Shown: in pieces, positions 36,200-45,924 of the stretch
Layout: the number at the start of each line of letters is the position of its first letter
Position numbering within the stretch: the first letter of the stretch is position 1
Assembly (NCBI GenBank): GCA_963169455.1
Contig: CAUJDW010000158.1
Coordinates: 1-64,000, forward strand
Length of the DNA stretch: 64,000 nucleotides
Reading direction: 5' to 3'
Origin: Bacteroidota bacterium
GTDB taxonomy: Bacteria > Bacteroidota > Bacteroidia > Chitinophagales > Saprospiraceae
Position numbers and translations under genes: made by a program
The notes under the pieces: generated by a model
Told to the model about the DNA's origin: nothing
Seen by the model: only the letters and a program-made list of their open reading frames with translations
Databases searched by the model: none

Positions 36200-37549
36200 A
36201 TGACCAAACTCTATTTGTGGGGCCTGCTGGCCATACTCAGCTTCAGCGCCGGCGCCCAATCTGCCGAAAGTTGCCTCCTGCGCTGTGAAATACAGGGCTG
36301 CCCGGAGCCTCCCAGCCTGTTCGAATTCAACGGCATCACCTTTTCTCCGGCCCTGCAGGCGGTGAAAACCGGAGGAGCCGGCTACGAATTCCGGATACCC
36401 GTTTCCGCCCCGCGCTTTTATTACCTGGGCTCCAATACCAATAACATGGCCCCAATCATCCTGGGCTCCGAGCCGGAAGTGCTCGTCAAAGGGAGCTGCG
36501 GCGCCCTGCGGGCGGCCGCCATCGAGCAGTCGAAGCTCAACCAGGACTACACCGCCCTTAAGGTAAAGATGGACGAAATGCGCAACCAGGCTGGCCAGCT
36601 GATCCGGCAGTATCAGGTCTCCTTTGGCGAAAAGCGGGAAGCCGTCGTGGCGGAAATGAAAGTACTGGACGAACGGAAGCTGGCCCTGCTCGATTCAATG
36701 CGGCAGGCCAGCCCCTTCCTGGGCAAGATCGTGGCCCTGAACACCTACCTCAGCTTCCAGAATTACCCCAAAGGCTACAGCGATGAAATAGAATATTTCG
36801 CCAAAGAGTATTTCAGCTTCGTGGATTTCAAAGACCCGGACTACCAGCACCTGCCCTGGGTGTACGAGGCTTTCCGCAACTACACCACCACTATCGTCAG
36901 CGTGCGCCTCAGCGAAGAAAAACAGAAGGAATACCTGGATGGCGCGCTGGCGGCTATCCCCAAGGGCAGCTCCACTTTCAAGCTGGCGCTGGCCGGGATA
37001 CTCAACGTCCTGCAGCAGAAGAACAACAGCAACTATCTGCCTTTCGCCAACCTCTTCGTGGAATCCTTCCGGGATTCGGACCCGGCCGCGGTGGCCAACC
37101 TGCAGATGGAGATCAAAAAATCCCAGAGTTTCATGATCGGTGGAGAAGCCCCCGATTTCACCCAGAAAACCCCGGATGGCAAGGATATGAGCCTCAGCGA
37201 GCTGCGCGGGAAGGTCGTCCTGATCGACTTCTGGGCCAGCTGGTGCGGCCCCTGCCGCCGGGAAAACCCTAATGTCGTGCGGATGTACAACCAATACAAA
37301 GACAAGGGCTTCGACATCCTGGGCGTCAGCCTCGACAAAACCCAGGACCGCTGGGTGGAAGCCATTCAACAGGACGGGCTGGGCTGGCACCACGTAAGCG
37401 ACCTGAAAGGCTGGTCGAACGAAGTAGCACAGGCTTACGGCGTGCGCTCCATCCCGCATACCGTGCTTATCGACGCCGAAGGCAAAATACTGGCCCGCAA
37501 CCTGCGCGGCGAAGCGTTGGAGCAGAAACTGGCCGAGCTTTTCGATTGA
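36200..37549 (+). CDS. Exported TlpA-like thioredoxin-fold protein
   Basis: The 449-residue periplasmic protein has a signal peptide (cleavage near GAQSA), an N-terminal DUF4369-like sandwich (about 25-120), a helical middle domain (about 120-310) and a C-terminal thioredoxin-like domain (about 315-445). The redox site is WASWCGPCRRENP and the cis-Pro lies in SIPHTVLI. Such proteins are abundant in Bacteroidota and are usually disulfide reductases or isomerases with unknown clients. The a/b hydrolase gene starts 9 bp after its stop. Confidence 0.9.
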   Translation: MTKLYLWGLLAILSFSAGAQSAESCLLRCEIQGCPEPPSLFEFNGITFSPALQAVKTGGAGYEFRIPVSAPRFYYLGSNTNNMAPIILGSEPEVLVKGSCGALRAAAIEQSKLNQDYTALKVKMDEMRNQAGQLIRQYQVSFGEKREAVVAEMKVLDERKLALLDSMRQASPFLGKIVALNTYLSFQNYPKGYSDEIEYFAKEYFSFVDFKDPDYQHLPWVYEAFRNYTTTIVSVRLSEEKQKEYLDGALAAIPKGSSTFKLALAGILNVLQQKNNSNYLPFANLFVESFRDSDPAAVANLQMEIKKSQSFMIGGEAPDFTQKTPDGKDMSLSELRGKVVLIDFWASWCGPCRRENPNVVRMYNQYKDKGFDILGVSLDKTQDRWVEAIQQDGLGWHHVSDLKGWSNEVAQAYGVRSIPHTVLIDAEGKILARNLRGEALEQKLAELFD

Positions 37550-37557
37550 TCAGAACG

Positions 37558-38325
37558 ATGCTTGAACTCAACTTTAAAACCTTCGGGCAGGGCAGCCCCG
37601 TCGTCATCCTCCACGGCCTTTTCGGTATGCTGGACAACCTCCAGGCCGTGGGCCGCAGGCTGGCGGAGAACCACACGGTCTATCTCGTCGACCAGCGCAA
37701 CCACGGGCGGTCGCCCCACCACGAGAATATGGACTACCCCTGCATGGCCGAAGACCTGCTCCACTTCATGGAGTCTCAGTGGATGTTCAAAGCCCACATC
37801 ATCGGGCATTCCATGGGCGGCAAAACAGCCATGGAGTTCGCGCTCAACCACCCCCATATGGTGGACAAGCTGGTAGTGGTGGACATCGCCCCAAAGGCCT
37901 ATCCGGGCGGGCACCAGGAAATTTTCGACGCCCTTATGTCCGTCAGGCTGCCCCAGCTCACAGAGCGCAGCGAGGTTTTCGAACAACTGAAGCAACACAT
38001 CAGGGACTACGGCGTCCTGCAGTTCCTTATGAAAAACCTCTCCCGCAATAAAAAGGGCGGGCTCGAGTGGAAGATGAACCTGCCGGTGCTGTACAAAAAC
38101 TACCGGAACCTGCTGGCTTCCGTAGATGCGGACGAGCCCTTCGAAGGCCCGGCCCTCTTTATCCGCGGCGACAAGTCGGGCTACATCCTCGACGAAGACC
38201 TGTTCGCGATCAGGGCCCTGTTCCCCCGGGCAAGCCTGGAAACCATTCACGGCTCCGGCCACTGGGTGCACGCCGAACGGCCGGAAGAGCTGCTGCGGTT
38301 GGCCCGGGGATTCCTGGAGGGCTGA
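37558..38325 (+). CDS. Alpha/beta hydrolase (YbfF-like esterase)
   Basis: The 255-residue enzyme has an oxyanion HGLFGM, the nucleophile elbow GHSMGG (Ser), an acidic residue in the DADEPFEGPALFIRGD region, and the catalytic His in HGSGHWVHAE. Overall similarity is to YbfF-type acyl esterases. The start MLELNFKTFG is preferred over the track's TTG. It is transcribed with the TlpA-like gene. Confidence 0.9.
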   Translation: MLELNFKTFGQGSPVVILHGLFGMLDNLQAVGRRLAENHTVYLVDQRNHGRSPHHENMDYPCMAEDLLHFMESQWMFKAHIIGHSMGGKTAMEFALNHPHMVDKLVVVDIAPKAYPGGHQEIFDALMSVRLPQLTERSEVFEQLKQHIRDYGVLQFLMKNLSRNKKGGLEWKMNLPVLYKNYRNLLASVDADEPFEGPALFIRGDKSGYILDEDLFAIRALFPRASLETIHGSGHWVHAERPEELLRLARGFLEG

Positions 38326-38415
38326 CACCGGGGAGAGTAGCCAATCTGCCGGCGGAGTAAAATTTGTGCCCGGGAAAGTGTAATTTTATTTAAAAACCAC
38401 ACCATCCAGCACTTC

Positions 38416-39594
38416 ATGCCCGGAATCTACTTCCATATCCCTTTTTGCAAGCAGGCCTGCCACTACTGCAACTTTCACTTTTCCACCTCGCTCAGGAACA
38501 AGGAAGCGATGTTGCCGGCCATGTTGCGGGAGCTGGATCTGCGGAAGGATTACCTGAAGGAAAAGGAACTGGACAGCATTTACTTCGGCGGCGGCACCCC
38601 CAGCCTGCTCACGGCGGCAGAACTGATGCTTTTTTTCGACGCCATCGGCAAATACTTCACCCTCCGGCCCGGCGCCGAAATTACCCTGGAGGCCAACCCC
38701 GACGACCTCACTGCCGAAAATATCCGCGCCCTGCGCGACACCCCCGTCAACCGCCTGAGCATCGGCATTCAGTCCTTCCGGGAAGAAGACCTGCGGTTTT
38801 TCAACCGGGCCCACAACGCCGCACAGGCCCGGGCCTGCCTGGAAAAGGCCCTGAGCGCCGGTTTTTCCAACCTGACCATCGACCTCATTTACGGCGCTCC
38901 TACTACCAGCGACAAGCATTGGGCGGAAAACCTCGACATTTTTTTCAGCTACGGCATTCCCCATCTTTCCAGCTACGCCCTGACAGTGGAAGCACGAACC
39001 GCCCTGGCTCATTTCATCAATACCGGCAAGGCCCCGGCAATCGATGAGGAAAAAACCGCCCGGCAGTACGAATACCTCCTGGCCTCCATGAAGGCGCACC
39101 ATTATATACATTACGAAATTTCAAACTTTGCCCTGCCCGGCCACTTCGCAGTGCACAACTCCAGCTACTGGCGGGGCGAAGCCTACCTCGGCATCGGCCC
39201 CAGCGCCCACAGCTTCAACGGCGAAAGCCGGCAGTGGAACGTGGCGAATAACGCCCACTATATCCGCCTCCTGGCAAACCCGACAGGTTTGCCAAACCTG
39301 TCGGGTTTGCCCGAGGTATTCGAAATCGAATACCTTTCGCCCGCCACCCGCTACAACGAGTATGCCATGACCGGCCTGCGCACCATCTGGGGGGTGGAAC
39401 TTTCCCGCCTGCGGCAGATGGGGGCGGAATACGAAAGCTATTTCCTGAGCCACATCCGGCCCTTCCTCGAAACCGGCCTGGCAGAACAGGAGGGCGGCAT
39501 CATCCGCCTGACCGATGCTGGCAGCCTGATGGCGGATGGTATCGCCTCCGCCGTATTCATCGTAGGCAAGGATGACTTAAGCCGCAATCCATAA
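38416..39594 (+). CDS. hemW: Radical SAM heme chaperone HemW
   Basis: The 392-residue protein has the radical SAM cluster motif CKQACHYCNF (CxxxCxxC) at residues 11-20, the YFGGGTPSLL segment and HemW/HemN-like RLSIGIQSFREEDLRFFNRAH. It carries a C-terminal HemN domain. HemW delivers heme and binds a [4Fe-4S]/SAM pair but is not a coproporphyrinogen oxidase. The start MPGIYFHIPFCKQAC is typical. An in-frame palindromic insertion (39273-39311) adds 13 codons near residues 287-299. Confidence 0.95.
   Translation: MPGIYFHIPFCKQACHYCNFHFSTSLRNKEAMLPAMLRELDLRKDYLKEKELDSIYFGGGTPSLLTAAELMLFFDAIGKYFTLRPGAEITLEANPDDLTAENIRALRDTPVNRLSIGIQSFREEDLRFFNRAHNAAQARACLEKALSAGFSNLTIDLIYGAPTTSDKHWAENLDIFFSYGIPHLSSYALTVEARTALAHFINTGKAPAIDEEKTARQYEYLLASMKAHHYIHYEISNFALPGHFAVHNSSYWRGEAYLGIGPSAHSFNGESRQWNVANNAHYIRLLANPTGLPNLSGLPEVFEIEYLSPATRYNEYAMTGLRTIWGVELSRLRQMGAEYESYFLSHIRPFLETGLAEQEGGIIRLTDAGSLMADGIASAVFIVGKDDLSRNP
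39273..39311. repeat. In-frame palindrome inside hemW
   Basis: GGCAAACCCGACAGGTTT and AAACCTGTCGGGTTTGCC form a perfect 18-bp stem with a 3-base loop. The 39-bp unit is a multiple of three and inserts NPTGLPNLSGLP-like residues into HemW without breaking the frame. Similar AAACCTGWCAGGTTT palindromes occur as dispersed repeats in Bacteroidota. Confidence 0.75.
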
Positions 39595-39615
39595 TTTTTT
39601 TGATTAAACTTTTTT

Positions 39616-39799
39616 GTTTAAACGCTCTCCGGCGCAACTCCCTGCTTTTTGTTTTAAAAACAAACTTTAACCGGCAAACGGAAAGCCCGCCCAAAGAATG
39701 CGCCCGGCTGAATGCCAGGCCCAACCCTGTTGAAGAAAGGAATGCAAAACAAAACAGCAAAACAAAAAAATGTTTTAAAAATTTGCTTTTTTAAAACAA
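39616..39799. promoter_or_regulatory. AT-rich operator array upstream of the AntA-like gene
   Basis: There are three palindromes sharing a TTTGTTTtAAAa core: GTTTAAAC (39616-39623), TTTGTTTTAAAAACAAA (39648-39664) and TGTTTTAAAAA-TTTGCT-TTTTTAAAACA (39771-39798). The last overlaps the -33 TTG of the predicted promoter, where a repressor would block it. The GC-rich part between 39670 and 39760 holds nothing recognisable. Confidence 0.55.
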
Positions 39800-39813
39800 A
39801 TCGTGCAACTTTG
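39783..39813 (+). promoter_or_regulatory. Promoter of the AntA-like gene
   Basis: TTG at 39783-39785, 20 bp, CAACTTTG at 39806-39813 (the first base of TAnnTTTG is replaced by C), ATG 26 bp downstream. Confidence 0.5.
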
Positions 39814-39839
39814 TGGATGTAACCAGTATACACCCACTC

Positions 39840-40646
39840 ATGGAACTTCAGGTATACGTCAGCAAAAAAGGGACAAAAGTGGTCGCAGCGACCAACCTCC
39901 ATCAGGTATTGCAGTTGCCGGACCACCACTACGCAGCCAATGTCAAAAGTTGGCTTACTGATGTTTATGATTTCCGGGACGGCATCCGCCGGCCAGTGCG
40001 TATGCAGGATTTCGCCCCCCGAAACGCCCCGGGAAATACCATCGTGAAGGACTACTATCTGACGGTGGAACTGGCAAAACGCATCACCCTGCATTCAAAA
40101 AGCAGGGCCAAGCTGAAGTTCGCCAAGTGGCTGCACGCGCTGGAAAGCGAGCCGGAACAGGCGGGCGGGCTTAATAAGGACCAGGTGCTCCACGTGCTCG
40201 AACTGGCAAAGGCCATGGGCATGGTTTCCTGCCAGGAAGCGGCCGAAAAACGGCACCTGCAGGTCTATGAACAGCGCAACGGAGATGCCGCCAACTGGTG
40301 GAAACACCGCGCGGAAGTGCTGGGGTATTCCGCCGAATCCCTCCGGGAAAAACTGAATGCCCTGGGGAAAAAAGCCCGGGGAAAAACCCAGCGCCACATG
40401 CTGATGCAACTGGATCCCTACGAACTGATCCGGACAGGCGTTATCGACCTCTTTATGGCCATGGGCAAAAACGAACGCTACGCCCGCAGCATGGGCGACC
40501 TGGCCAAAGCCTTCGCCCGGGAACTGAAGGTGGAAGTGTTCGACGACCGCAGCGAATCCCTGCTATTCGCCCCCAATGCCAATGACCGGCTGGTCAATGA
40601 ACTGAAAGCCTTCGAACACGCAGGGCGGCTGAGCGTCTGGTCGTAA
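39840..40646 (+). CDS. AntA/AntB-like antirepressor-family regulator
   Basis: The 268-residue protein begins MELQVYVSKKGTKVVAAT and continues with LHQVLQLPDHHYAANVKSWL. This matches the AntA/AntB antirepressor N-domain, normally a phage protein but present as a chromosomal gene in many Bacteroidota. The middle holds YYLTVELAKRITLHSKSRA; the C-terminal half is helical without a recognised domain. I start at the ATG at 39840; the GTG nine codons upstream lies at the end of the -7 box. No phage structural or integrase gene is near, so it is probably a resident regulator. Confidence 0.75.
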   Translation: MELQVYVSKKGTKVVAATNLHQVLQLPDHHYAANVKSWLTDVYDFRDGIRRPVRMQDFAPRNAPGNTIVKDYYLTVELAKRITLHSKSRAKLKFAKWLHALESEPEQAGGLNKDQVLHVLELAKAMGMVSCQEAAEKRHLQVYEQRNGDAANWWKHRAEVLGYSAESLREKLNALGKKARGKTQRHMLMQLDPYELIRTGVIDLFMAMGKNERYARSMGDLAKAFARELKVEVFDDRSESLLFAPNANDRLVNELKAFEHAGRLSVWS

Positions 40647-40717
40647 GCCGTGATCGCAGTGTATGTATACTCAACGGAATAGGTTTTCCCGATAAATCGG
40701 GAGAAGCGGTGCATTTT

Positions 40718-42859
40718 TCAGCCTTCGACCTTCGTGCTTTCAATGAGCACTTCCAGTATCTGGCTGGCCGCCCGGGCAATCCTCGTACCAGGCCCGAAAA
40801 TGCCGGCCACGCCTTCGCGGTAGAGGAATTCATAATCCTGGTGGGGAATAACCCCCCCAACAACTACCAGGATGTCATCCCTGCCCAGCCTTTTTAATTC
40901 CTGGATAGCCTGAGGAACCAAGGTCTTGTGGCCGGCGGCAAGGGAAGAGATGCCCAGGATATGCACGTCGTTCTCGGCGGCCTGCCGGGCAGCCTCGGCC
41001 GGGGTCTGGAAAAGGGGGCCGATATCCACATCGAAACCAAGGTCAGCGAAACTGGTGGCAATAACTTTTGCGCCGCGGTCGTGCCCGTCCTGACCCAGTT
41101 TGGCGACCATGATCCTGGGGCGGCGGCCTTCCAGCTCGGCAAAGCGGTCGGCAAGGGCGCGGGCTTCTTTGAATTCTGCGTCAGCGCTGATCTCGCTGGA
41201 ATACACACCGGAAACAGATTTGGTTTGAGCGACGAAGCGACCGAAGTGGCGCTCCATGGCGGCGGATATCTCGCCCAGCGTTGCCCGCAGGCGGGCAGCC
41301 TCAATAGCATGGGCCAGCAGATTGCCTTCACCGCTTCCGGCACAATTGTAGAGGGCTTCCAGAGCAGCCTGCACCGCGGCCTCGTCACGCCGGGCCTTGA
41401 CCTCCCGTAGGCGCCTGATCTGGGCCTCGCGTACAACCGTATTGTCCACTTCGAGTATTTCTATCGGCGCCTCTTCTTTCACCTGGAAGATGTTGACGCC
41501 CACAATACGGTCCTTGCCGCTGTCGATGCGGGCCTGCTTGCGGGCAGCGGCCTCTTCAATGCGCATTTTAGGCGCCCCCTGCTCAATCGCCCGGGCCATT
41601 CCTCCCAGCTCTTCTATCTCCTGGATGTGCCGCCAGGCTCGCCGGGCGAGCTGGGCGGTCAGGTGCTCGACGTAATAAGAGCCTGCCCAGGGGTCGATAG
41701 CCCGGGCAATGTCCGTTTCCCGCTGCAGGTATATCTGCGTGTCGCGGGCAATCTTCGCCGAAAAATCGGTAGGCAGGGCAATGGCCTCGTCAAGCGAGTT
41801 GGTGTGCAGCGACTGGGTTCCGCCCAGGGCGGCCGCCAGGGCCTCGATGCAGGTGCGCGCCACATTGTTAAAAGGGTCCTGTTCGGTCAGGCTCCAGCCG
41901 GAAGTCTGGCAATGGGTGCGCAATGCCATTGATTTGCTGCTCTTCGGATCGAACTGTTTGACAATTTTGGACCACAGCATCCTGCCGGCGCGCATCTTGG
42001 CAATTTCCATGAAATGGTTCATGCCGATGCCCCAGAAAAAGGAAATGCGCGGGGCAAAATCATCGATCTGCAAGCCTGCCTTCAGCCCGGCGCGCAGATA
42101 CTCCAGGCCGTCCGCCAGGGTGTAGGCCAGCTCGATGTCCGCCGGGGCGCCCGCCTCGTGCATGTGGTAGCCGCTGATGCTGATGGAGTTGAATCGCGGC
42201 ATGTGCCGGGAGGTAAATTCAAAGATATCCGCAATGATGCGCATGGAAGGCCCCGGTGGATAGATGTAGGTGTTGCGCACCATAAATTCTTTCAGGATGT
42301 CATTCTGGATCGTGCCGTCCAGTTGCTCCAGTGCTACGCCCTGCTCCTCGGCTGCAACGATGTAAAAGGCCATAACCGGAATAACCGCCCCGTTCATGGT
42401 CATGGAAACCGACATTTCACCCAGTGGGATCTGGTCGAAGAGTATCTTCATATCCTCAACCGTATCGATGGCGACGCCAGCTTTGCCCACATCGCCGAAG
42501 ACGCGCTCGTGGTCGGAATCGTAGCCCCGGTGGGTGGCCAGGTCAAAAGCAACGGACAGGCCTTTCTGGCCCTGCGCCAGGTTGCGGCGGTAAAAGGCAT
42601 TGCTTTCTTCGGCAGTAGAAAAACCAGAATACTGACGGATCGTCCAGGGGCGGACGGTGTACATGGAACTGTAGGGGCCGCGGAGGAATGGGGGAATACC
42701 CGCCGCATAAGACAGATGCCCCATGCCTTCGATGTCTTCCGGCCCGAAAACAGCTTTGACTGTTATATTCTCAGGGGTTTCCCAATCTTCTCCCTTGTGC
42801 TTGCCAGCTTCCAATGCGGTACGGTTGAGGGGGATATTACTAAAATCCGGGCGAGCCAT
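40718..42859 (-). CDS. scpA: Methylmalonyl-CoA mutase, large subunit
   Basis: The 713-residue B12 enzyme interconverts succinyl-CoA and methylmalonyl-CoA. The catalytic domain has [23 protein letters not shown] and GYHMHEAGA; the C-terminal cobalamin-binding domain has the lower-ligand motif [14 protein letters not shown] and a GGVIPHQDY segment. Length is typical of large subunits (about 710-720). Two in-frame ATGs are 8 codons apart; I use [11 protein letters not shown], which is family-like. No small subunit (mutA), epimerase or meaB chaperone is adjacent. Confidence 0.95.
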   Translation of the reverse strand: MARPDFSNIPLNRTALEAGKHKGEDWETPENITVKAVFGPEDIEGMGHLSYAAGIPPFLRGPYSSMYTVRPWTIRQYSGFSTAEESNAFYRRNLAQGQKGLSVAFDLATHRGYDSDHERVFGDVGKAGVAIDTVEDMKILFDQIPLGEMSVSMTMNGAVIPVMAFYIVAAEEQGVALEQLDGTIQNDILKEFMVRNTYIYPPGPSMRIIADIFEFTSRHMPRFNSISISGYHMHEAGAPADIELAYTLADGLEYLRAGLKAGLQIDDFAPRISFFWGIGMNHFMEIAKMRAGRMLWSKIVKQFDPKSSKSMALRTHCQTSGWSLTEQDPFNNVARTCIEALAAALGGTQSLHTNSLDEAIALPTDFSAKIARDTQIYLQRETDIARAIDPWAGSYYVEHLTAQLARRAWRHIQEIEELGGMARAIEQGAPKMRIEEAAARKQARIDSGKDRIVGVNIFQVKEEAPIEILEVDNTVVREAQIRRLREVKARRDEAAVQAALEALYNCAGSGEGNLLAHAIEAARLRATLGEISAAMERHFGRFVAQTKSVSGVYSSEISADAEFKEARALADRFAELEGRRPRIMVAKLGQDGHDRGAKVIATSFADLGFDVDIGPLFQTPAEAARQAAENDVHILGISSLAAGHKTLVPQAIQELKRLGRDDILVVVGGVIPHQDYEFLYREGVAGIFGPGTRIARAASQILEVLIESTKVEG

Positions 42860-43356
42860 ATTAATGATTTTGATCGTTTCCAATTCAGATACAAGTTAAC
42901 AAACTGTATCCAATTAGAAAAGGGCGCCTCCCGAATTCGGAAGCCCGCCCTCTCCTGTCGTCGAAAAACTACCAGTTCTTTGGCTTTTCGCCCCTGCATC
43001 CCCGTTTTCTTCCTGGGCCTGGGGGCCTTTCCCTGCATCCGGTGGCTGGGCGAATATTTGTATTACTGTAAAAGCCGGCAAAAGGGAGGCTGTTGTGGGC
43101 AGGGTGCACCATAGCCCTGTTTTGTGTTTAAAAGATGCCCCATAGCTAAAAGGGTTTGAGGGTCGAGGGTTGAGGTTGCAGGTTTTGTTCCAAGGTGCTT
43201 CCCGAGGGCCCCTGAAACTTTAAACCTGCAACCTGCACGCCACTATTTAGTGAGGCGGCCCTTTCGGCCACGAGAATTCAAGTATTTGAGATCAGAAAAC
43301 CCTTTGAATCCGGCTAATCCATCCCGGCAATCGGATAAATCCCTTAAATCCAGGTA
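42860..43356. repeat. Gene-free mosaic of short repeats between scpA and tonB
   Basis: No convincing gene occurs in this stretch. It contains the inverted repeat AGGTTGCAGGTTT (43173)/AAACCTGCAACCT (43222), the 15-mer GAAACTTTAAACCTG (43214), also present at 54346, and a run of AATCC units (43309-43350). These look like remnants of dispersed Bacteroidota repeats. Confidence 0.5.
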
Positions 43357-44112
43357 TTATTTCAGCTGGAAGCGCACCGGCAGTTTCATCTCCACTCTGA
43401 CCGGGCGGCCGCGCTGCAGGCCAGGTGTCCAATGGGGCATATTTCTTGCCACGCGGAGGGCCTCCTGCCCACAGTTGCCACCAATATCCTTCACCACCCG
43501 TGCATCGGTAATGGAGCCATCCTTTTCAATAATGAACTGCACGATGACCAGGCCTTCAATGTTGTTGGTGCGGGCAAAATCCGGGTATCGGATATTTTCA
43601 GCGAAGTACCGGAGTACTGCGCGGTTAGAACAAAGCTCCCGCTCGTCTCTGGTTGGCGCCGAGGCGCAGTCACCAAAACGGGGCATTTCTTCCACGATCT
43701 TGAATATCTCCGTGGTCGTTTCCTTTTTTTCGAAAACGATCAGCGGCGCCGGTTTTGCAGTGGCCGGGCCGGCAGAGGGTTCCGCGAAAACGCTGTGTGC
43801 TGCCTGGGCGTCAACCACTTCCTCAATGGCCAGCGGAAAAGGCTCAGCGGCAAACCCGGGTTCGGCTTCAGGAACGATCTCAGTGGACAGGCGGACGGGC
43901 GGCGGCGGCAAGGGCCGGGAAGGCTGCTGTACGGTGCGCACCACCTCTATTTCGGGTTCATCATTGAGGACGTCAAATGGCATATCATCCGCTTCATAAT
44001 GGATGGTAGTCCAGTTGAACGCCAATACAGCAATGGCCAAAGAAACCACCAGGCCAAGCTTGAAGTAGATCGCCCGGTTTTTGTCTAAACGGGAAATATC
44101 CTGACGTATCAT
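43357..44112 (-). CDS. TonB-family energy transducer
   Basis: The 251-residue inner-membrane protein has a cytoplasmic start, one transmembrane helix (about 17-36), a Pro-rich periplasmic linker (PSRPLPPPPVRLS) and a C-terminal TonB domain (about 165-250; GLVIVQFIIEKDGSITDARVV, PHWTPGLQRGRPVRVEMKLP). It would pass proton-motive force to TonB-dependent receptors, none of which is in the window. It has no exbBD nearby, so it is an orphan or accessory TonB. Confidence 0.92.
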   Translation of the reverse strand: MIRQDISRLDKNRAIYFKLGLVVSLAIAVLAFNWTTIHYEADDMPFDVLNDEPEIEVVRTVQQPSRPLPPPPVRLSTEIVPEAEPGFAAEPFPLAIEEVVDAQAAHSVFAEPSAGPATAKPAPLIVFEKKETTTEIFKIVEEMPRFGDCASAPTRDERELCSNRAVLRYFAENIRYPDFARTNNIEGLVIVQFIIEKDGSITDARVVKDIGGNCGQEALRVARNMPHWTPGLQRGRPVRVEMKLPVRFQLK

Positions 44113-44231
44113 AAGATGGCTTTTGTTCTTGCCATCGGGCCCGATGCGGTTAAACGAAATTCCCGCGGAACGTATTCAACCAGATAGATGCAAAGGCGTT
44201 CTATTTTGGTGCATAGCGTGCCGATTTTTGA

Positions 44232-44239
44232 TACTTTTG
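44232..44239 (+). promoter_or_regulatory. -7 box of the M16 peptidase gene
   Basis: TACTTTTG matches TAnnTTTG, 66 bp before the GTG start; the -33 match is weak. Confidence 0.4.
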
Positions 44240-44304
44240 CACGCAAAGGCTTTTGAAATGAGGCAGGTTTTTATTGACAGCCTTTCACTCAAAAATGCAG
44301 TACA

Positions 44305-45579
44305 GTGATACAATTTGAAAGGTTTGAACTGGACAACGGCCTCCGGGTGCTGGTCCACGAAGATTACAGCACGCCCATGGCGGCCGTAAACGTGTTGTAC
44401 AACGTAGGGGCGCGGGATGAATCGCCCGAAAAAACGGGCTTCGCCCATTTATTCGAACACCTGATGTTCGGCGGATCGGCCAACATTCCCGATTTCGATA
44501 CGCCCATCCAGATGGCGGGCGGCGAGAACAACGCTTTTACCAACAACGACATCACCAACTTTTACGACACCCTGCCGGTAGAGAACCTGGAAACGGCTTT
44601 CTGGCTGGAATCCGACCGCATGCTGGCGCTGAATTTCGATGAGAAAGTGCTGGACGTTCAACGGAAGGTCGTCGTGGAAGAATTTAAGGAAACCTGCCTC
44701 AACCAACCCTACGGTGATGTGTGGCACTACATTTCCGACATGGCCTACAAGGTGCACCCTTACCGCTGGCCGACGATCGGCAAGGCGCCCAAACACGTGG
44801 AGGACGCTACGATGGAGGATGTCAAAAGCTTTTTCTACCACTACTACCGCCCCAACAACGCCATCCTGGTGGTGGCCGGCCCGGTGAAAACGGAGGAGGT
44901 GAAGCGCCTGGCGGAGAAGTGGTTCGGCGATATTCCGCGGGGAGAGAACGTCATCCGCAAATTGCCCCAGGAACCGCCGCAAAAGCGCCTGGAAAAGCGC
45001 ATCCGGGAAGCCAATGTGCCTGTGGACGCCCTCTACCTGGCCTTCCACATGCCGGCCCGAACCGACCCCGATTACTACGTCGTCGACCTGATCTCCGACA
45101 TTCTCTGCAATGGCAATTCCTCCCGCCTGTACCACCGGCTGCTCAAAGAGCAGCAGCTCTTCACCAGTATCGACTGCTACATCTCGGGCAGCATCGACCC
45201 GGGCTTGTTTATCATTGAGGGCAAACCTTCGGAAGGCGTCAGCCTGGAACAGGCTTCGGAAGCTATCTGGAAAGAGCTGGAGTTGCTCAAGTCCGAACCT
45301 GTTCCCGATATGGAACTGCAAAAGGTGAAAAACAAGGCGGAAAGCACCCTGATCTTCTCGGAACTGAGCCCCCTCAACAAGGCGATCAACCTGGCATATT
45401 TCGAACTGCTGGGCGATGTCGAGCTCATCAACAGGGAAGCGGAACTCTACCTGCAGGTTTCAGCCGAAGACATCCAGCGCCTGGCCCGGGAAATCCTCAT
45501 CGAGGATAATTGCTCCGAGTTGTTCTATAAAGCTCAGAAAGGGGAAGTGAAAGTAATACAGCAGCCCTCCGCCTCTTAA
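44305..45579 (+). CDS. M16 family zinc peptidase (PqqL/processing peptidase type)
   Basis: The 424-residue protein has the inverted zinc site HLFEH at residues 48-52 (HxxEH) and a second Glu within the conserved WLESDRM segment. The C-terminal half carries the R-Y-type domain. Bacterial proteins of this size act as dimers; the partner is not next to it. There is no signal peptide. The start is GTG; no in-frame ATG precedes it in a convincing position. Confidence 0.9.
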   Translation: MIQFERFELDNGLRVLVHEDYSTPMAAVNVLYNVGARDESPEKTGFAHLFEHLMFGGSANIPDFDTPIQMAGGENNAFTNNDITNFYDTLPVENLETAFWLESDRMLALNFDEKVLDVQRKVVVEEFKETCLNQPYGDVWHYISDMAYKVHPYRWPTIGKAPKHVEDATMEDVKSFFYHYYRPNNAILVVAGPVKTEEVKRLAEKWFGDIPRGENVIRKLPQEPPQKRLEKRIREANVPVDALYLAFHMPARTDPDYYVVDLISDILCNGNSSRLYHRLLKEQQLFTSIDCYISGSIDPGLFIIEGKPSEGVSLEQASEAIWKELELLKSEPVPDMELQKVKNKAESTLIFSELSPLNKAINLAYFELLGDVELINREAELYLQVSAEDIQRLAREILIEDNCSELFYKAQKGEVKVIQQPSAS

Positions 45580-45860
45580 TGCCTGCCAAACCACAGCCCC
45601 CCTGTCAGCAACAGCAACAGCAGGAGGAGCAACAAACCCCACCGGATGAGCCTCCAGGTGCGGGGGTGGCGCTGGAAATAAAGGGCAAAACTCTCTACAA
45701 ACAAAACAACCGCCAGCCCCACGATCATCGTCATGGCCCAGTTCGTCGTCCAGGCTTTGAACAGGAAAGCCCCCAGGGCAATCACAATGGTGAGCAGCGT
45801 ATAAATCCGGGTCGACCAGCTCAGGCCGCGGTGAAATTCTTTCAGCGTTTTATCTGGCAT
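45576..45860 (-). CDS. Small membrane protein with poly-Leu helix
   Basis: The 94-residue protein has three hydrophobic segments (about 16-36, 42-62 and 70-90). The last contains ten consecutive leucines, encoded by a slip-prone CAG/CAA-like trinucleotide run on the plus strand. It overlaps the end of the convergent M16 peptidase gene by 4 bp. No family is recognised. Confidence 0.6.
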   Translation of the reverse strand: MPDKTLKEFHRGLSWSTRIYTLLTIVIALGAFLFKAWTTNWAMTMIVGLAVVLFVESFALYFQRHPRTWRLIRWGLLLLLLLLLLTGGLWFGRH

Positions 45861-45924
45861 AACGGCTCTGTTTACCCCTTAAACTATGTCATTGCCAGAA
45901 AAAAGGAAATGATAAAAGTCAGGC

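Noticed and set aside
39840-40646. AntA-like gene as part of a prophage
   Set aside because: No integrase, terminase, capsid, tail or lysis gene is nearby; neighbours are housekeeping genes (hemW, scpA).
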